From assembly GCA_003599885.1 (NCBI GenBank), contig QZKW01000002.1, positions 1-36,491 of the forward strand: DNA of 36,491 nucleotides, given 5' to 3'. The translations under genes were made by a program, and so were the position numbers. How positions within the stretch are numbered: the first letter of the stretch is position 1; each line of letters opens with the position of its first letter. Shown one piece after another: positions 34,909 to 36,491 of this stretch. The notes beneath the pieces were generated by a model. The model was not told the DNA's origin. It saw only the letters and a program-made list of their open reading frames with translations, and searched no databases. The stretch comes from Desulfobacteraceae bacterium (GTDB taxonomy: Bacteria; Desulfobacterota; Desulfobacteria; Desulfobacterales; Desulfosalsimonadaceae).

Positions 34909-35405
34909 TGGAATGTCAGCTGATAACCATGTGCGACATTCAGCAGCGGAATTCCCGGTTAAACGATCTGATCCAATTGCGCATCAACCTGGTATGGAAC
35001 ACAAAAAAAAAACTGGGATTTCTGAAAAATAAACTGAGGCGGCCAGGAAGCAAAATTATAGAGCCGACTGAATCAGAAGTCCTTCAAACAACGCAACTAT
35101 TGCCGGGGGACATCGTTCGGGTCCGCGCCAAAGATGAAATTCAGAGCATTTTAGACGAGCGGGGAGCAACCAACGGGTGCACGTTTACCCCCGAGATGTA
35201 TGCCCGCTGCGGCGAAACCTATAAAATACTTAAAGAAATCCATTATTTTTATGATGAAGTCAAAAATCGGATGTGCAAGTGCAGGGATATGGTGATTCTG
35301 GAAGGGGCACTATGCAGTGGCAGGCGAAGGATGTTTTCAGACGATTGCGACCGTTGCTGTTTCCAGTTCTGGCATAAACGCTGGCTGGAAAAATTAGAAC
35401 CATAG
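34908..35405 (+). CDS. Cysteine-rich small protein, paralogue B
   Basis: A 165-residue protein whose last 100 residues align with paralogue A at a constant offset of 49, then 48: GDIVRVRA (67-74), NGCTF with C91, M97, RCG with C101, ILK (107-109), D116, RM (121-122), ILEGALCSG with C136, CDRCC (C147, C151) and FQFWHKRWL (152-160). An extra N-terminal basic helix of about 50 residues is unique. GGAG eight bases before ATG 34908 sets the start; a longer frame opens at 34851 inside paralogue A. Tandem duplication with divergence is evident; function unknown. Confidence 0.82.
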   Translation: MECQLITMCDIQQRNSRLNDLIQLRINLVWNTKKKLGFLKNKLRRPGSKIIEPTESEVLQTTQLLPGDIVRVRAKDEIQSILDERGATNGCTFTPEMYARCGETYKILKEIHYFYDEVKNRMCKCRDMVILEGALCSGRRRMFSDDCDRCCFQFWHKRWLEKLEP

Positions 35406-35473
35406 ACCGGAGTTGACGCACCATGTACAAGCGCGCAACCTTCTTCAATTTAAAAGCAGTGAGTGAGGAATAA

Positions 35474-36403
35474 ATGTCAAAAATCAGCATATTCGGACTT
35501 GGATATGTCGGCTGCGTCAGTATCGGATGTCTGGCCTCAAACGGGCATCAGGTGACTGGTGTTGATTTAAACCAGACCAAAGTCGATTTCATCAACATGG
35601 GGAAATCGACCATTGTGGAACAGGGAATCGACCGGCTGATATCCGAACAGCATGGTCGCAAAAATATTTCAGCGACTACCCAAGCCATTCAGGCCGTGAT
35701 CGATACGGATGTTTCATTTATTTGCGTAGGAACCCCCTCTTCTAATAATGGACATCTCAACTTGCAATCCATTTATAATGTGGCCGATGAAATCGGGAAA
35801 GGGATCAGAGAAAAAGACGGTTTTCATGTGGTTGTGATCAGGTCCACCGTGATACCGGGAACCAATGCCAAAGTTACCGGGATTGTCGAAGCATCATCCG
35901 GGAAAAAAAACCACGCCGGATTTGCTGTGGTTTCAAATCCCGAGTTTCTAAGAGAAGGCAGCGCAGTTAATGATTATTACCATCCGCCCTATACCCTCAT
36001 CGGTTCTGACGACAACCAAGCCATTGCAATAATGAAAGATGTTTATGAAGGAATCGATGCACCCATAATTATAACAGAAATTGAAATCGCCGAACTGCTC
36101 AAATACGTGAACAATGCCTTTCACGCGTTAAAAATAGCCTTTGCCAATGAAATCGGAAATATATGCTGCAAATTGGGTATTAACGGCCACAAGCTCATGG
36201 ATATTTTCTGCGCTGACAAAAAATTAAACATCTCTCCCTGTTACCTGAAACCGGGTTTTTCGTATGGCGGCTCGTGTCTGCCCAAAGATCTCAAAGCGAT
36301 TAAAACCATTGCCCATGATTTTTATCTGGAATGCCCGGTAATTGAGAATATTGAAAAAAGCAATGAACTGCAAAAGCGCATTGTTTACGAAAAAATTTTG
36401 TAA
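35474..36403 (+). CDS. GDP-mannose 6-dehydrogenase (AlgD-type), C-terminally truncated
   Basis: A 309-residue nucleotide-sugar dehydrogenase closest to AlgD, which oxidises GDP-mannose to GDP-mannuronate. The Rossmann start ISIFGLGYVGCVSIGCL, VSFICVGTPS, VVVIRSTVIPGT, NPEFLREGSAV, then FANEIGNICCK, and the catalytic GGSCLPKD with cysteine 268, as in AlgD. Full-length enzymes are about 430 residues; here the UDPG/MGDP-dehydrogenase C-terminal domain is missing and no frame after the stop restores it. GAGG precedes ATG 35474. UDP-sugar use, to feed the WbpB-like enzyme, is also possible. Confidence 0.85.
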   Translation: MSKISIFGLGYVGCVSIGCLASNGHQVTGVDLNQTKVDFINMGKSTIVEQGIDRLISEQHGRKNISATTQAIQAVIDTDVSFICVGTPSSNNGHLNLQSIYNVADEIGKGIREKDGFHVVVIRSTVIPGTNAKVTGIVEASSGKKNHAGFAVVSNPEFLREGSAVNDYYHPPYTLIGSDDNQAIAIMKDVYEGIDAPIIITEIEIAELLKYVNNAFHALKIAFANEIGNICCKLGINGHKLMDIFCADKKLNISPCYLKPGFSYGGSCLPKDLKAIKTIAHDFYLECPVIENIEKSNELQKRIVYEKIL

Positions 36404-36491
36404 CTGTTCAGTAAAAAAAATCAATTTTTTAAAAAAAGTTCTTGACATAGTTTTTTGTTAAATTTTGAAAAACAGGAAGACGTTCAGCATC
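36404..36491 (+). other. AT-rich tail after the truncated dehydrogenase
   Basis: The 88 bases after the stop are strikingly A/T-rich. A perfect TTGACA at 36442-36447 is followed by poor -10 candidates (TTGAAA at 17-bp spacing), so a weak promoter for a gene beyond the window is possible. No homology to the missing dehydrogenase domain is visible in any frame. Confidence 0.35.

Noticed and set aside
35423-35473. A 16-codon frame (MYKRATFFNLKAVSEE) ending one base before the dehydrogenase start
   Set aside because: The ribosome binding site is poorly spaced (CGGAG eleven bases away) and there is no evidence of conservation. It may be chance; I left it out of the feature list.
24073-36403. Exosortase/PEP-CTERM system
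   Set aside because: An ExeA-like ATPase, a Wzz-like protein and a FemAB-like protein are often found with exosortase, but no exosortase gene or PEP-CTERM tail is present in the window.

Overview
The window looks like a stretch of a mesophilic anaerobic Desulfobacterota chromosome, probably a Desulfobacteraceae or Desulfosarcinaceae relative. This is inferred from the gene content: a tungstate-binding protein, tandem acyl-CoA dehydrogenases, a secreted dihaem protein with a choice-of-anchor-like domain, and an ExeA-type ATPase inside a Wza/Wzz exopolysaccharide locus. No rRNA or marker gene fixes the taxonomy. No tRNA, rRNA, CRISPR array, transposase or prophage was seen.

Left end, minus strand (1-3024): a membrane module of two DUF1538 proteins, a P-II-like regulator and a CBS-pair protein. 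It is followed by gene wreckage: a frameshifted start of an NAD-binding short-chain dehydrogenase running into a 115-aa fragment. Plus strand (3387-9939): two acyl-CoA dehydrogenases with atypical catalytic sites and an extended-SDR reductase, then a DUF2868 membrane protein with its DUF3482 GTPase partner. Minus strand (9960-17159): an RlmK-like methyltransferase, rmuC, an accessory block (DUF4268 protein and a VapBC-type toxin-antitoxin pair), a CPA2 antiporter, nadE and a small hypothetical gene.

Metal and oxyanion block, plus strand (17327-23744): an OprP-type porin, a secreted dihaem protein with a possible molybdopterin-oxidoreductase-like fold, a terminator, an orphan TupA, and a regulator that fuses an excisionase-type HTH to a periplasmic-binding-like domain. 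An alpha/beta hydrolase is translationally coupled to the regulator. I infer a tungsten (or molybdenum) scavenging and use cluster.

Exopolysaccharide block, plus strand (24073 to the right end): Wza-like export lipoprotein, Wzz/GumC-like co-polymerase with internal repeats, ExeA-like ATPase with LysM, CpsD-like ATPase without the P-loop lysine, and an initiating sugar transferase with a degenerate GGDEF-like head. Then come three genes resembling the WbpB/WbpD/WbpE pathway for diacetamido-sugar acids, a NodB-type deacetylase, a FemAB/GNAT-like acyltransferase, a tandem pair of uncharacterised cysteine-rich paralogues, and a GDP-mannose dehydrogenase (AlgD-type) lacking its C-terminal domain. 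The cysteine-rich pair and the orphan tungstate cluster are the best candidates for undescribed biology.
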